NCBI RefSeq assembly: GCF_018448785.1
Contig: NZ_JAHCLU010000010.1
Coordinates: forward strand, 37,244-101,243
Length of the DNA stretch: 64,000 nucleotides
Direction of reading: 5' to 3'
From: Halomonas jincaotanensis
GTDB lineage: Bacteria > Pseudomonadota > Gammaproteobacteria > Pseudomonadales > Halomonadaceae
A program made the position numbers and the translations under genes. How positions within the stretch are numbered: position 1 is the stretch's first letter; the number at the start of each line of letters is the position of its first letter. Below are positions 29,656 to 38,539 of the stretch, one piece after another. The notes beneath the pieces were generated by a model. That model saw only the letters and a list, made by a program, of their open reading frames with translations. It was not told the DNA's origin and made no database searches.

Positions 29656-31125
29656 TTAGGGTTTGGCTAGAAACCCTGCAGCCATACCCAGCAGATAGAC
29701 GATGGCGAACAGCAGGTAGAAGAGGCCCGAACACGCCATCATCACACTGTAAAAGGGGGGCGGCTTGAGCTCAGAGGGCAGCCGCATTAGATTGACCAGC
29801 AACGCGGTCAAGACGATGAAGGGGGTATGGGTTGCCGCGATGATTCCCGAGGCGGACATGACTTTCACCGGGTCTTCGAATAGCAGAATAATGATGGCAG
29901 GGAAAATCCCAGTCACCGTGAGGATGAAAAAACGCTTGAGATTGCGCCGGGCAAAGGGGGCTTGCCCGGTTCTGGCACCTAGCCAGGTCAAGGCCCGATA
30001 GGCCCAGCCAGAGCGGATTTCACGCTGGTCGCGTGTCAGGATTAACGCCATGTCCGCGAAGCTGCGACCCCAGCCATCCTGATTGGCGAGTACGCTGCCA
30101 CCCAGCGCAATAACGATGGCTGCCAGGATAATGTAGCGTCCCGCCTCCCCCCATACTTCCGAAAACAGACGAGTCAGATCGAGGGCGACATCGGTTCCCT
30201 GGGGCACGACGCCTTCAGGTTGCAGCAATTCAGCGCCCAGGATCATGAACGCCGTGATCACCACCAGGCCACCCACCACCCCAAGCGTGGCAGCACCGCT
30301 CATTACCGACACCCATCGCGTGAGCCGCTCGACGCGTGTCGACTCGGCGTCACCAGTAGACGTAAAAGCCCGGTGATCGCCTTCAGCCGCCGGCTTTTCA
30401 TCATCGCGCTCGCGACCTTCGAGTCCCCCGCCATAACCCCTTGTGGCAGTCCAGTAGGAGAACCAGATAATCCCCATCGACCCGGCCAGGATGGTGCCGA
30501 CCCAGGGGGCAATGACATAGAAATCGGGTTCGTCAGGCCAGCGAAACGCCAGACCGCGAGCGATGGTCGCCAACTCAGGAAACACCGCGATCGCCGAGAA
30601 GATGGCCATGCCCATGAGGACGATGGCCATGTAGCGACTGATTCGCTCAATGAGCATGTAGTGGCCACTGGTCGTCAACCCGACGCAGAGCAGCACCACC
30701 GCCAGGGCATAGAGGGTATTGCTGCCGGGCAGGCTGACCGCAAAGGCGCTACCTACAATGGCGGCGAGCCCGGCAATGCCGATCGCAGCGGCGCACAACT
30801 GGGGCAGGAAGATCACCCAGACGGCCCAGTTTTTCGGGCCTGGCAGGGTGTGCATGCCGTCGAGTATCGTCTTGCCGGTCACGATGGTGAAGCGAGACAT
30901 TTCACGAATCATGACCCACATGAAAAAAACGACAATGATCAACAACCAGAGAAGGTCATAGCCATAAACGGAAGCGACACGAGGGGTGAACAGAATCGAC
31001 CCTGTGCCCACGGCCGATAGCATCCACAGCAGTCCCGGTCCGAACCAGTTCAGGCTAGCCTTACCCTCGGGGGGCGGGGGAACACGCTCTCTTGTCCACG
31101 TCTTGCTTACGCGCGTTCTGGTCAT
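29656..31125 (-). CDS. Nramp-family-like transporter lacking the canonical metal motifs
   Basis: 489 residues with about eleven membrane helices and a polar loop near residue 225-265. Overall layout follows the Nramp/LeuT-fold divalent-metal transporters: GPGLLWMLSAVGTGS helix 1, then GYDLLWLL and a TGKTILDGM segment. However the DPGN motif of helix 1 is replaced by GTGS and helix 6 has no MPH, residues that bind Mn or Fe in true Nramps. Substrate is therefore uncertain. ATG has an AAGGAT site. It lies between ppsA and the divergent ppsR. Confidence 0.75.
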   Translation of the reverse strand: MTRTRVSKTWTRERVPPPPEGKASLNWFGPGLLWMLSAVGTGSILFTPRVASVYGYDLLWLLIIVVFFMWVMIREMSRFTIVTGKTILDGMHTLPGPKNWAVWVIFLPQLCAAAIGIAGLAAIVGSAFAVSLPGSNTLYALAVVLLCVGLTTSGHYMLIERISRYMAIVLMGMAIFSAIAVFPELATIARGLAFRWPDEPDFYVIAPWVGTILAGSMGIIWFSYWTATRGYGGGLEGRERDDEKPAAEGDHRAFTSTGDAESTRVERLTRWVSVMSGAATLGVVGGLVVITAFMILGAELLQPEGVVPQGTDVALDLTRLFSEVWGEAGRYIILAAIVIALGGSVLANQDGWGRSFADMALILTRDQREIRSGWAYRALTWLGARTGQAPFARRNLKRFFILTVTGIFPAIIILLFEDPVKVMSASGIIAATHTPFIVLTALLVNLMRLPSELKPPPFYSVMMACSGLFYLLFAIVYLLGMAAGFLAKP

Positions 31126-31219
31126 AACATATCCTTGTCATGGTTGGCTCGGCGCTCCTGCCGAACACGTCGTACCATGACCTTGGCAAATTCACCCCTT
31201 CCTGGCAATCGAGACGCTC

Positions 31220-32053
31220 ATGACCCGCACCGCCTTCTTCATCTCCGACGGCACCGGCATCACCGCCGAGAGCCTTGGTCGCAGTCTGTTGGCGCAATTC
31301 GAGAACGTTGATATCCGCATGGTCACCAAGCCCTACGTCGACTCGGTGGACAAGGCGAGAAAACTGGCGGAAGTGATCGAGGCGACGGCGGTGCGCGACG
31401 GCGAGACCCCGATCATTATCGACACGATCGTCGATGAGCAGATACGTGGGGTGATTCGGGAGGCTACCGGCTTCAAGATCGATATCTTTTCGACCTTTCT
31501 GAAGCCCCTGGAAGAAGAACTGGCCACCCACTCGTCGTATAGCGTAGGGCGTACGCATGCGATCGGCAGCGACGACGTCTATATGGATCGTATCCAGTCG
31601 GTGCACTTTGCTCTGGATAACGACGATGGCGCGCGCACCCACCAGTACGACAAAGCAGACGTGATCCTCATCGGGGTATCACGCTGCGGCAAGACACCCA
31701 CTTCGCTTTATCTGGCGCTGCAGTTCGGGATTCGCGCCGCCAATTATCCGCTGACCGAGGACGACCTCGACGAGGACGGCATCCTGAAGCTACCCAAGGC
31801 CCTTGACCCACACCGTCACAAGCTATTCGGCCTGACCATCGACCCACGGCGGCTGGCGGCGATACGCCACGAACGCCGCCCTGACAGCCGCTACAGCTCT
31901 ATGGACCAGTGCCTGCAGGAAATCGGCCAGGCCGAAGGGCTCTATCGCCAGTTGCATATCCCCTTCATCGACACCACGCGGTTCTCGGTGGAGGAGATAT
32001 CCACTCGTATGATTGCCGATAGAGGCTTGATGCGACGCTTCTCGCCACGCTGA
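31220..32053 (+). CDS. ppsR: PEP synthase regulatory protein (bifunctional kinase/pyrophosphorylase, DUF299)
   Basis: 277 residues. Phosphorylates and dephosphorylates a threonine on PEP synthase using ADP and phosphate. Signatures: [20 protein letters not shown] at the N-terminus and the P-loop GVSRCGKT at residues 152-159, followed by TPTSLYLA. Divergent from the Nramp-like gene and, one gene away, from its target ppsA. Confidence 0.95.
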   Translation: MTRTAFFISDGTGITAESLGRSLLAQFENVDIRMVTKPYVDSVDKARKLAEVIEATAVRDGETPIIIDTIVDEQIRGVIREATGFKIDIFSTFLKPLEEELATHSSYSVGRTHAIGSDDVYMDRIQSVHFALDNDDGARTHQYDKADVILIGVSRCGKTPTSLYLALQFGIRAANYPLTEDDLDEDGILKLPKALDPHRHKLFGLTIDPRRLAAIRHERRPDSRYSSMDQCLQEIGQAEGLYRQLHIPFIDTTRFSVEEISTRMIADRGLMRRFSPR

Positions 32054-32068
32054 ATGAATGGCGGGCGT

Positions 32069-33274
32069 TTATCTCACCACGCCTTCCCGTTTCAGTCGGG
32101 CGATGTCCTTTGGCGTCAGGCCCATTTCGGCAAGGATCGCCGCACTGTCTTGTCCGAGCCTGGGGGGTGCCACGTTGCTGGTGGCTGCTTCGCCGTCGAA
32201 TCGCAGCGGATTGGCTACCTGGGGAATATCAAGATCACCACGCTTGAGCACGCAGTGCAGGCCACGATGACGCACCTGAGGATCGTCGAAGACTTCCGCC
32301 AGGGTATTGATCGGACCCGCCGGGATGCCTCGGGCCTCTAGCTCGGCCAGCCACTCATCACGCTCGCGGGTCACCAGGATATCCTCGATCAATGGCACCA
32401 GCACATCGCGGTTGCCGACCCGGGCAGCATTGCTGGCATAGGCCGGATCGACTGCCCAGTCGGGATGACCGAGCAGCGAGGCCAGCCGAGAAAACTGAGT
32501 GTCGTTTCCGACGGTGAGCACCAGATAGCCATCCGCACAGGCGAAGGCCTGATAGGGCACGATATTGGGATGGGCATTGCCGTGACGCTGGGGTGACATA
32601 CCGCTCACCAGCGTGTTGAGTGCCTGGTTGGCCAGCGTGGCCACCTGCACGTCAAGAAGTGCAAGGTCGACATGCTGGCCGAGACCGGTTCGTTCGCGCT
32701 CCTGCAACGCCGCCAGGACCCCGATCGTCGCATAGAGCCCGGTCATCACATCGGTGATCGCGACACCGGTCTTCATCGGCATGCCGTCGGGTTCGCCGGA
32801 CAGGCTCATCAGCCCACCCATGGCCTGGATCATGAAGTCATAGCCGGCCCGGTGGGCATAGGGGCCGTCCTGGCCGAAGCCGGTGATGGAACAACCGATC
32901 AAGCGAGGATTTAGCACTTTCAGGCTGGCATGGTCGAGGCCATACCGCGCCAACCCACCTACCTTGAAGTTCTCGAGCAGGATGTCAGCGCCCTTGGCCA
33001 GCTCACGCACTAGTGCCTGGCCGTCCTCTGTGGCGATATCCACGGCGAGCGATTGCTTGCCACGGTTGGTGCACAGGAAATAGGCTGCCATCCGCTCGAC
33101 GGTGTCGTCCTCGGCAAGCCATGGCGGACCCCAGCCACGGGTATCATCGCCACGCTGAGGATGCTCGACCTTGACCACCTTGGCGCCAAGATCGGCCAGT
33201 AACTGTCCTGCCCACGGGCCGGCCAGGACGCGCGACAGGTCCAGCACTACCAGGCCGTCAAGCGGTCGACTCAT
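32069..33274 (-). CDS. CaiB/BaiF CoA-transferase, probably glutarate-type
   Basis: 401-residue class III CoA-transferase. N-terminus PLDGLVVLDLSRVLAGPWAGQ and the VKVEHPQRGDDTRGWGPP nucleotide segment are typical; the likely nucleophile is Asp175 in VAITDVMTGL. Located 27 bp after a glutaryl-CoA dehydrogenase gene in the same direction, so the expected job is transfer of CoA between succinyl-CoA and glutarate, as in the human SUGCT relative. That substrate is inferred from context. ATG has a GAGGAGC site. Confidence 0.88.
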   Translation of the reverse strand: MSRPLDGLVVLDLSRVLAGPWAGQLLADLGAKVVKVEHPQRGDDTRGWGPPWLAEDDTVERMAAYFLCTNRGKQSLAVDIATEDGQALVRELAKGADILLENFKVGGLARYGLDHASLKVLNPRLIGCSITGFGQDGPYAHRAGYDFMIQAMGGLMSLSGEPDGMPMKTGVAITDVMTGLYATIGVLAALQERERTGLGQHVDLALLDVQVATLANQALNTLVSGMSPQRHGNAHPNIVPYQAFACADGYLVLTVGNDTQFSRLASLLGHPDWAVDPAYASNAARVGNRDVLVPLIEDILVTRERDEWLAELEARGIPAGPINTLAEVFDDPQVRHRGLHCVLKRGDLDIPQVANPLRFDGEAATSNVAPPRLGQDSAAILAEMGLTPKDIARLKREGVVR

Positions 33275-33301
33275 CGATAAGCTCCTCGTAATCGGCTGGA
33301 T

Positions 33302-34483
33302 TTAATTGGCAAACGCCTGAATGCCGGTCTGGGAGCGACCGAGAATCAGGGCATGGACATCGTGGGTGCCCTCGTAGGTATTCACGGCTTCCAGATTCAT
33401 GACATGACGGATCACGTGGTACTCATCGGAAATGCCATTGCCGCCGTGCATGTCACGTGCCTGGCGGGCGATGTCCAGCGCCTTGCCGCAATTGTTGCGC
33501 TTGATCAGCGAGATCGCCTCCGGCACCAGTTGCCCGTCGTCAATCATCCGGCCGACCCGTAAGGCCGCCTGCAGGCCAAGCGCGATCTCGGTCTGCATAT
33601 CGGCAAGTTTCTTCTGAATCAGCTGGTTGGCCGCCAGCGGACGCCCGAACTGCTTGCGCTCCAGCGTATAATCACGAGCGGCATGCCAGCAGGCCTCGGC
33701 AGAGCCCATGGTGCCCCAGGCAATGCCGAATCGCGCTCGGTTGAGGCAAGAGAAAGGCCCCTTCAGACCCTGAACACCGGGAAGGCGCTGGTCGTCGGAG
33801 ACGTCAACATCCTGCATCGCGATCTGGCCGGTGATGGAGGCGCGCAGGCTGAACTTGCCCTCGATCTTCGGCGCGCTGAGCCCCTTCATGCCCTTCTCGA
33901 GGATAAACCCGCGAACGATGCCTTCTTCATCTCTGGCCCAGATCACGAAGACATCGGCAATCGGTGAATTGGTGATCCAGGTCTTGGTGCCGTTGAGGCG
34001 CCAGCCGTTGTCGGTGCGCACCGCGCGAGTGCTCATACCGGCCGGGTCCGAGCCATGATCAGGCTCGGTGAGGCCGAAACATCCCACCCACTCGGCAGAG
34101 GCTAGCTTCGGCAAATATTTCTCGCGTTGCGTATCGCTGCCAAAGGCGTGAATAGGATACATCACCAAGCTCGACTGAACGCTCATCGCACTACGGTAGC
34201 CCGAGTCGACGCGCTCCACCTCGCGGGCGATCAAGCCGTAGCTGACGTAGTTCAGGCCGGCACAGCCATAGCCATCGATCGTGGCACCCAGCAGGCCCAG
34301 TTCGCCCATCTCGCTCATGATCTCGCGGTCGAAGTGCTCGTGGCGATTGGCTTCCAGTACCCGGGGCAGCAGTTTCTCCTGGCAATAGTCGTGCGCGGTC
34401 TGCTGAACCATGCGCTCGTCCTCATCGAGCTGATCGATCAGCCGGAAGGGGTCGTCCCAGGTAACGGGGGTAATCTGACTCAT
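33302..34483 (-). CDS. gcdH: Glutaryl-CoA dehydrogenase
   Basis: 393-residue flavin acyl-CoA dehydrogenase that oxidises and decarboxylates glutaryl-CoA to crotonyl-CoA in lysine, hydroxylysine and 5-aminovalerate breakdown. Subfamily markers: [45 protein letters not shown] and the catalytic Glu371 in [14 protein letters not shown]. Start supported by GAGGAT. First gene of a two-gene unit with the CoA-transferase; a strong inverted repeat lies just upstream. Confidence 0.94.
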   Translation of the reverse strand: MSQITPVTWDDPFRLIDQLDEDERMVQQTAHDYCQEKLLPRVLEANRHEHFDREIMSEMGELGLLGATIDGYGCAGLNYVSYGLIAREVERVDSGYRSAMSVQSSLVMYPIHAFGSDTQREKYLPKLASAEWVGCFGLTEPDHGSDPAGMSTRAVRTDNGWRLNGTKTWITNSPIADVFVIWARDEEGIVRGFILEKGMKGLSAPKIEGKFSLRASITGQIAMQDVDVSDDQRLPGVQGLKGPFSCLNRARFGIAWGTMGSAEACWHAARDYTLERKQFGRPLAANQLIQKKLADMQTEIALGLQAALRVGRMIDDGQLVPEAISLIKRNNCGKALDIARQARDMHGGNGISDEYHVIRHVMNLEAVNTYEGTHDVHALILGRSQTGIQAFAN

Positions 34484-34511
34484 GGCAGTATCCTCAGGAG
34501 GGAATTAATTT

Positions 34512-34532
34512 CTACATTTTGTACAAATGTAG
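34512..34532. promoter_or_regulatory. Inverted repeat upstream of gcdH, candidate operator
   Basis: Perfect 8-bp half-sites ctacattt and aaatgtag separated by five bases, 29 bp upstream of the gcdH start. Size and symmetry fit a TetR- or GntR-type dimer site. No regulator gene adjoins it, so the protein is unknown. Confidence 0.55.
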
Positions 34533-34584
34533 ACTATAAAATCGTTCCTGCCAAGCCAAATGGCATCACACAACGGCACTACTG

Positions 34585-35490
34585 TCAGGTATGCGACTCT
34601 CCTGCTCGGTAAAGCGTCTGGATACTCGAGAAGTCCAGGCGCCCGCTGCCCTGGGCACTATGCAAGGCGAAGAGATTACGTGCCTGCGAGCCCATCGGAA
34701 CGGTCGATTGCGATCCCAGCGCCAGCTCCCAGGCCAACCCCAGGTCCTTGGCCATCAGGTCGGTGAGAAAGCCGCCCTGGTAGTCCCGCGAAGCTGCGGA
34801 GCCCTCCATCACGCCAGGCCAGGGGTTGTAGACATTGAGTGCCCAGTTGCCGCCGCTGCTCTGACGCATGATCTCGGAGAGGACCGACGGGTCCATACCA
34901 TTCTTCACCCCCAGCGCCAGGGCTTCCGCGGTCCCCGACATCAGGATGCCCAGCAGCATGTTGTTGCAGATTTTCGCGACCTGCCCCGAGCCGATATCCC
35001 CCGCATGGAAGATATTCTTGCCCATGGCCTGCAGTACCGGACTCGCCTGAGCGAAGCCAGCCTCACTGCCGCCGACAATGAACGTCAGCGTCCCTGCCTT
35101 GGCACCCCCGACGCCTCCCGATACCGGCGCATCGAGATAGGTCAGCCCCTTGTCGATGGCAGCGCGCCCCACGCTGCGAGCATCCTCGGGCGAGATGGTC
35201 GAGGCGTCGATGATCAAGGGGGCCCCAACCAGGGTATCGAGCAGGCCGGGAGCTTCGTCGTCGCCGAGGTAGAGCGCCCTGACATGGGCGCCGGCAGGCA
35301 ACATCGAGATGATGATATCGGCGCCGGTAACAGTGGCCTGGGCGTTCTCGCCGCGGCTGGCTCCCTCTGCTTCTAGCGCCTGGATGGCACTCTCCACCAG
35401 ATCGAATACCGTGACATGGTAGCCGGCCTTGAGCAGATTGAGCGCCATGGGGGCGCCCATGTTACCCAGGCCGATAAAGGCGATGTTCAT
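34585..35490 (-). CDS. mmsB: 3-hydroxyisobutyrate dehydrogenase
   Basis: 301 residues. NAD-dependent oxidation of 3-hydroxyisobutyrate to methylmalonate semialdehyde in valine catabolism. N-terminal Rossmann motif IAFIGLGNMGAPMA, substrate motif YLDAPVSGGVGGAKAGTLT, and the catalytic Lys in GSGQVAKICNNMLLG are visible. Last gene of the valine cluster, 86 bp after the hydrolase gene. Confidence 0.94.
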   Translation of the reverse strand: MNIAFIGLGNMGAPMALNLLKAGYHVTVFDLVESAIQALEAEGASRGENAQATVTGADIIISMLPAGAHVRALYLGDDEAPGLLDTLVGAPLIIDASTISPEDARSVGRAAIDKGLTYLDAPVSGGVGGAKAGTLTFIVGGSEAGFAQASPVLQAMGKNIFHAGDIGSGQVAKICNNMLLGILMSGTAEALALGVKNGMDPSVLSEIMRQSSGGNWALNVYNPWPGVMEGSAASRDYQGGFLTDLMAKDLGLAWELALGSQSTVPMGSQARNLFALHSAQGSGRLDFSSIQTLYRAGESHT

Positions 35491-35576
35491 TGGCGTGGCT
35501 CCTGATTGTGATTTGGTTATTTGGCATGACCGGTTGGCGTCAAGGCTCGCTGGACCAAGGCTCTGGAAAAGCCACC

Positions 35577-36716
35577 TCAGCCGTGGGACGTCTTGCGGCC
35601 GAGCGCCCGAAGAGGGTGGGTCGTCTCGGACCAGAGCGGCGCCAGCAGGGCATCGAGGTCCGCCTCCGGCACGCTGGCGGCGTCGACGTGCGACCAGCGC
35701 GGCGCCTTGTCTTTCTCGACCAGCAGGGCGCGCACGCCTTCAGCAAAATCGCCCAGGCGACAGCACTGTACCGAGAGGTTGAGCTCGTCACGAAAGGCCT
35801 CAGCCAGGCTGGTATGCGCGTGGCGTTCCAGCATGCACCACACCAGGTGTGCACTGAGCGGGCAGCCGGCCTCGAGGCGGGCGCGGTTGGCCGCCAGCCA
35901 GCGATCCTCGGTCCGATCGTCGAGGATTCGGCGTACCGCCGTCGCGGCATCGACCCGCCCCACCAATGCCTGGAGATGATCGAGGTGTGGCCAGACCTGG
36001 CCGTGTGGTATTTCGCGTCGGTCTTCCTGGTGATCCAGCACTTCCTGCACCGCGGCGCGCAGCGCACTTTGGCTGCGATCACCATAGTCGGCGTCTGCCA
36101 GTGCATCGAGCAGGGCCTCGCGGCGCTCTCGGGGGATGAAGCGGTCGGCCAGCCCCAGGTCCAGGGCGTCACGGGGGTTGAGCTGGGCCCCGGTCAGTCC
36201 CAGATACGCCCCCACACCAGGCGGCATGCGACCCAAGAACCAACTCGCGCCGATATCGGGATAAAGACCGATGGTGATCTCGGGCATGGCGATACGCGTT
36301 GTCTCGGACACCAGGCGCTGGAAGCCACCGGCCAGCAGGCCCAGACCGCCCCCCATGACGATGCCGTCACCCCACACCAGAATCGGTTTGGAAAAAGTAT
36401 GAATTTGGTAATCGAGCCGATACTCGTCGGCGAAATAGCGCTCGGCGAAAGCGGCACCTGTCTCTCGCGACTCGATCAGCGAGCGATAGAGAGCCACCAC
36501 GTCGCCTCCCGCACAGAAGGCCTTGTCGCCGGCGCCCTCGAGCCATATCGCCACGATACCCGGGTCGGCCGCCCAGTCGTTGAGTCTCGCCTCGAGTTGG
36601 CCAATCATCTCAAGCGAGAGCGCGTTGAGTGACTTGGGCGCATTGAGCATCGCCACGCCGATGCGGCTGCCATCGCGTGTGGGACGCTCGGTAAAGTGAA
36701 CAGCAAGGTCCGACAT
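35577..36716 (-). CDS. 3-hydroxyisobutyryl-CoA hydrolase (enoyl-CoA hydratase/isomerase family)
   Basis: 379-residue crotonase-fold protein. FCAGGDVVALYR, ADEYRLDYQIHTFSKPIL and the oxyanion-hole GIVMGGGLGLLAGG segment with PEITIGLYPDIGASWFL identify the HIBYL-CoA hydrolase branch, which releases free 3-hydroxyisobutyrate for MmsB. Its length, about 100 residues longer than simple hydratases, also fits. Between isobutyryl-CoA dehydrogenase (21 bp gap) and mmsB. Confidence 0.9.
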   Translation of the reverse strand: MSDLAVHFTERPTRDGSRIGVAMLNAPKSLNALSLEMIGQLEARLNDWAADPGIVAIWLEGAGDKAFCAGGDVVALYRSLIESRETGAAFAERYFADEYRLDYQIHTFSKPILVWGDGIVMGGGLGLLAGGFQRLVSETTRIAMPEITIGLYPDIGASWFLGRMPPGVGAYLGLTGAQLNPRDALDLGLADRFIPRERREALLDALADADYGDRSQSALRAAVQEVLDHQEDRREIPHGQVWPHLDHLQALVGRVDAATAVRRILDDRTEDRWLAANRARLEAGCPLSAHLVWCMLERHAHTSLAEAFRDELNLSVQCCRLGDFAEGVRALLVEKDKAPRWSHVDAASVPEADLDALLAPLWSETTHPLRALGRKTSHG

Positions 36717-36737
36717 CGACAGGTTCCCCTGGTCCGG

Positions 36738-37904
36738 TTACTGGAGCGACTCGATCACGCCGTCTGCCAGGAGGCGACGCGCAATGATCAAGCGCATGAT
36801 CTCGTTGGTGCCTTCGAGGATCTGGTGCACCCGCGTGTCTCGCACCAGTCGCTCGAGGGGGTATTCGCGAATATAACCATAGCCGCCATACAGTTGCAGG
36901 GCCTCGTTGCAGACCGAGAATCCCACGTCGGTGGCAAGACGCTTGGCCATGGCGCAATACGCCGTGGCCTCCGGGTCTTCGTGGTCGAGCCGCCAGGCGG
37001 CATGGCGCACCATCCACCGCGCGGCCGTCAGCTCGCTGGCCATGTCGGCGAGCTTGAACTGTAGGGCCTGGAAGCTTGCGAGTTCACGGCCGAACTGCTT
37101 GCGCTCTGTCAGATAACCCCGCGACAGCAACAGCGCCTGCTGGGCTGCACCCAATGAGCAGCTGGCGATATTGACGCGACCGCCATCGAGCCCCTTCATG
37201 GCCAGCTTGAAGCCCTCGCCTTCGGCGCCAAGGCGATTGGCCACCGGCACCCGCACACCATCGAAGCTGACCAGGCGGGTCGGCTGGCTCTTCCAACCCA
37301 TCTTGTCTTCTTTCTTGCCGTATACAATGCCCGCGGTATCGGCCGGTACGAGCAGCGCCGACACACCTCCCGCGCCACTGCCCGGCTCACCGGTCCTCGC
37401 CATGACCACGAGCACCTCGGTCGAACCGGCCCCGGAGATGAACATCTTGCTGCCGCTCAGCACATAATCCATACCCTCGCGGATGGCTCGAGTCGTCAGG
37501 TTAGCGGCATCGGAGCCGGCGCCGGGTTCGGTGAGACAGTACGAACCGAGACTTTCGCCTGAGACCATGCCCGGCACCCAGGCGTCTCGCAGGGCATCAT
37601 CGCCCCAACGGGCGACCATCCAGGTCACCATGTTGTGAATGGTGAGATAGGCCGTGGTCGAGACACAGCCCTGAGCGAGTCGTTCGAAGATCAGTGAGGC
37701 ATCGAGGCGAGACAGGCCCATGCCGCCATACGCTTCGGGCGTATAGAGACCAAGAAAACCCGTCTCGCCGGCACGGCGAATCACATCCACGGGAAAGTGC
37801 GAGGTGGCATCCCATTCGGCTGCATGATCGACCAATTCCGCCTCGGCAAAATCCTCGGCGGCAGCGACCAGCGCCTTCTGGTCATCGTTCAGCGAAAAAT
37901 CCAT
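36738..37904 (-). CDS. Isobutyryl-CoA dehydrogenase (acyl-CoA dehydrogenase family)
   Basis: 388-residue flavoprotein. MDFSLNDDQKALVAAAEDFA start, YCLTEPGAGSDAANL, and the catalytic-base region VHQILEGTNEIMR are present. Given the two downstream valine-pathway genes, isobutyryl-CoA to methacrylyl-CoA is the likely reaction; a broader branched-chain substrate range is possible. ATG at 37904 has a GAGGAT site; an upstream in-frame start lacks one. First gene of the valine operon, divergent from the MerR regulator with a palindrome in between. Confidence 0.9.
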   Translation of the reverse strand: MDFSLNDDQKALVAAAEDFAEAELVDHAAEWDATSHFPVDVIRRAGETGFLGLYTPEAYGGMGLSRLDASLIFERLAQGCVSTTAYLTIHNMVTWMVARWGDDALRDAWVPGMVSGESLGSYCLTEPGAGSDAANLTTRAIREGMDYVLSGSKMFISGAGSTEVLVVMARTGEPGSGAGGVSALLVPADTAGIVYGKKEDKMGWKSQPTRLVSFDGVRVPVANRLGAEGEGFKLAMKGLDGGRVNIASCSLGAAQQALLLSRGYLTERKQFGRELASFQALQFKLADMASELTAARWMVRHAAWRLDHEDPEATAYCAMAKRLATDVGFSVCNEALQLYGGYGYIREYPLERLVRDTRVHQILEGTNEIMRLIIARRLLADGVIESLQ

Positions 37905-37953
37905 GGTAATCCTCGTCTCGGCTATCGGGAATGGCAGGTGGCCGACAAGCACT

Positions 37954-37967
37954 TTACGTTAACGTAA
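37954..37967. promoter_or_regulatory. LiuR-type palindrome between valine operon and MerR gene
   Basis: Perfect 14-bp palindrome ttacgttaacgtaa, extended by one T on the left. It lies 49 bp upstream of the acyl-CoA dehydrogenase start and 75 bp upstream of the divergent MerR-family gene. It closely resembles the palindromic sites reported for LiuR regulators of branched-chain amino-acid catabolism in proteobacteria, so it is the expected operator. Confidence 0.7.
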
Positions 37968-38042
37968 CCTTGGACTAGTGTTGCGATCATATTCAGGGTT
38001 TCAGCTTCGCCTGCACCGATCCAAAGGACAAGGAAAACGCTC

Positions 38043-38486
38043 ATGCCTTCCCGCTCATCGGCTTCAGAAACCCACCAACTGCCTCGCCAACGGCGCACCT
38101 ATGCCATTGGCGAACTGGCGCGCATGTTTCAGATCACACCGCGAACCATCCGCTTTTACGAGCAGGAAGGCCTACTCGCCCCCGAACGACGTGGCCAGAC
38201 TCGCATTTATCAGGACAAGGACCGCGTCCGGCTCAAGCTGACCCTGCGCGGCAAGCGTCTCGGTTTCTCGCTGGCGGAAATTCGTGACGTCGTGATGATG
38301 TATGACGCCATGCCGGACGGTAACGCGCGCCAGCTCAAACGCTTGCTCGAGATCCTGGCCGACAAGCGGGCCAATCTGGAGCGCCAGCTAGAGGATATCC
38401 GGCTGATGCATCGCGAACTGGATGATGTCGAGAGCCAGGCCCGCGATGTGCTGGCAAACCTGGAACCGACGACGGTCGAGCGTTGA
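38043..38486 (+). CDS. MerR-family regulator, LiuR-like
   Basis: 147 residues. MerR winged helix at about residues 20-88 (TYAIGELARMFQITPRTIRFYEQEGLL, then LRGKRLGFSLAEIRDVV) followed by a coiled coil (LADKRANLERQLEDIRLMHRELDDVE) without metal-binding cysteines, as in LiuR-type regulators of branched-chain amino-acid and acyl-CoA catabolism. Divergent from the valine operon and 53 bp upstream of an acyl-CoA synthetase gene, with a LiuR-like palindrome at 37954. Confidence 0.85.
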   Translation: MPSRSSASETHQLPRQRRTYAIGELARMFQITPRTIRFYEQEGLLAPERRGQTRIYQDKDRVRLKLTLRGKRLGFSLAEIRDVVMMYDAMPDGNARQLKRLLEILADKRANLERQLEDIRLMHRELDDVESQARDVLANLEPTTVER

Positions 38487-38539
38487 AGGTCATCTCCGCT
38501 CAAGGCCCGATCTAGCGTCAATAACAGAGATAGTTCATC

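Noticed and set aside
35490..36632. 380-codon forward frame opposite the 3-hydroxyisobutyryl-CoA hydrolase gene
   Set aside because: Shadow of a conserved enzyme gene; no start signals or motifs.
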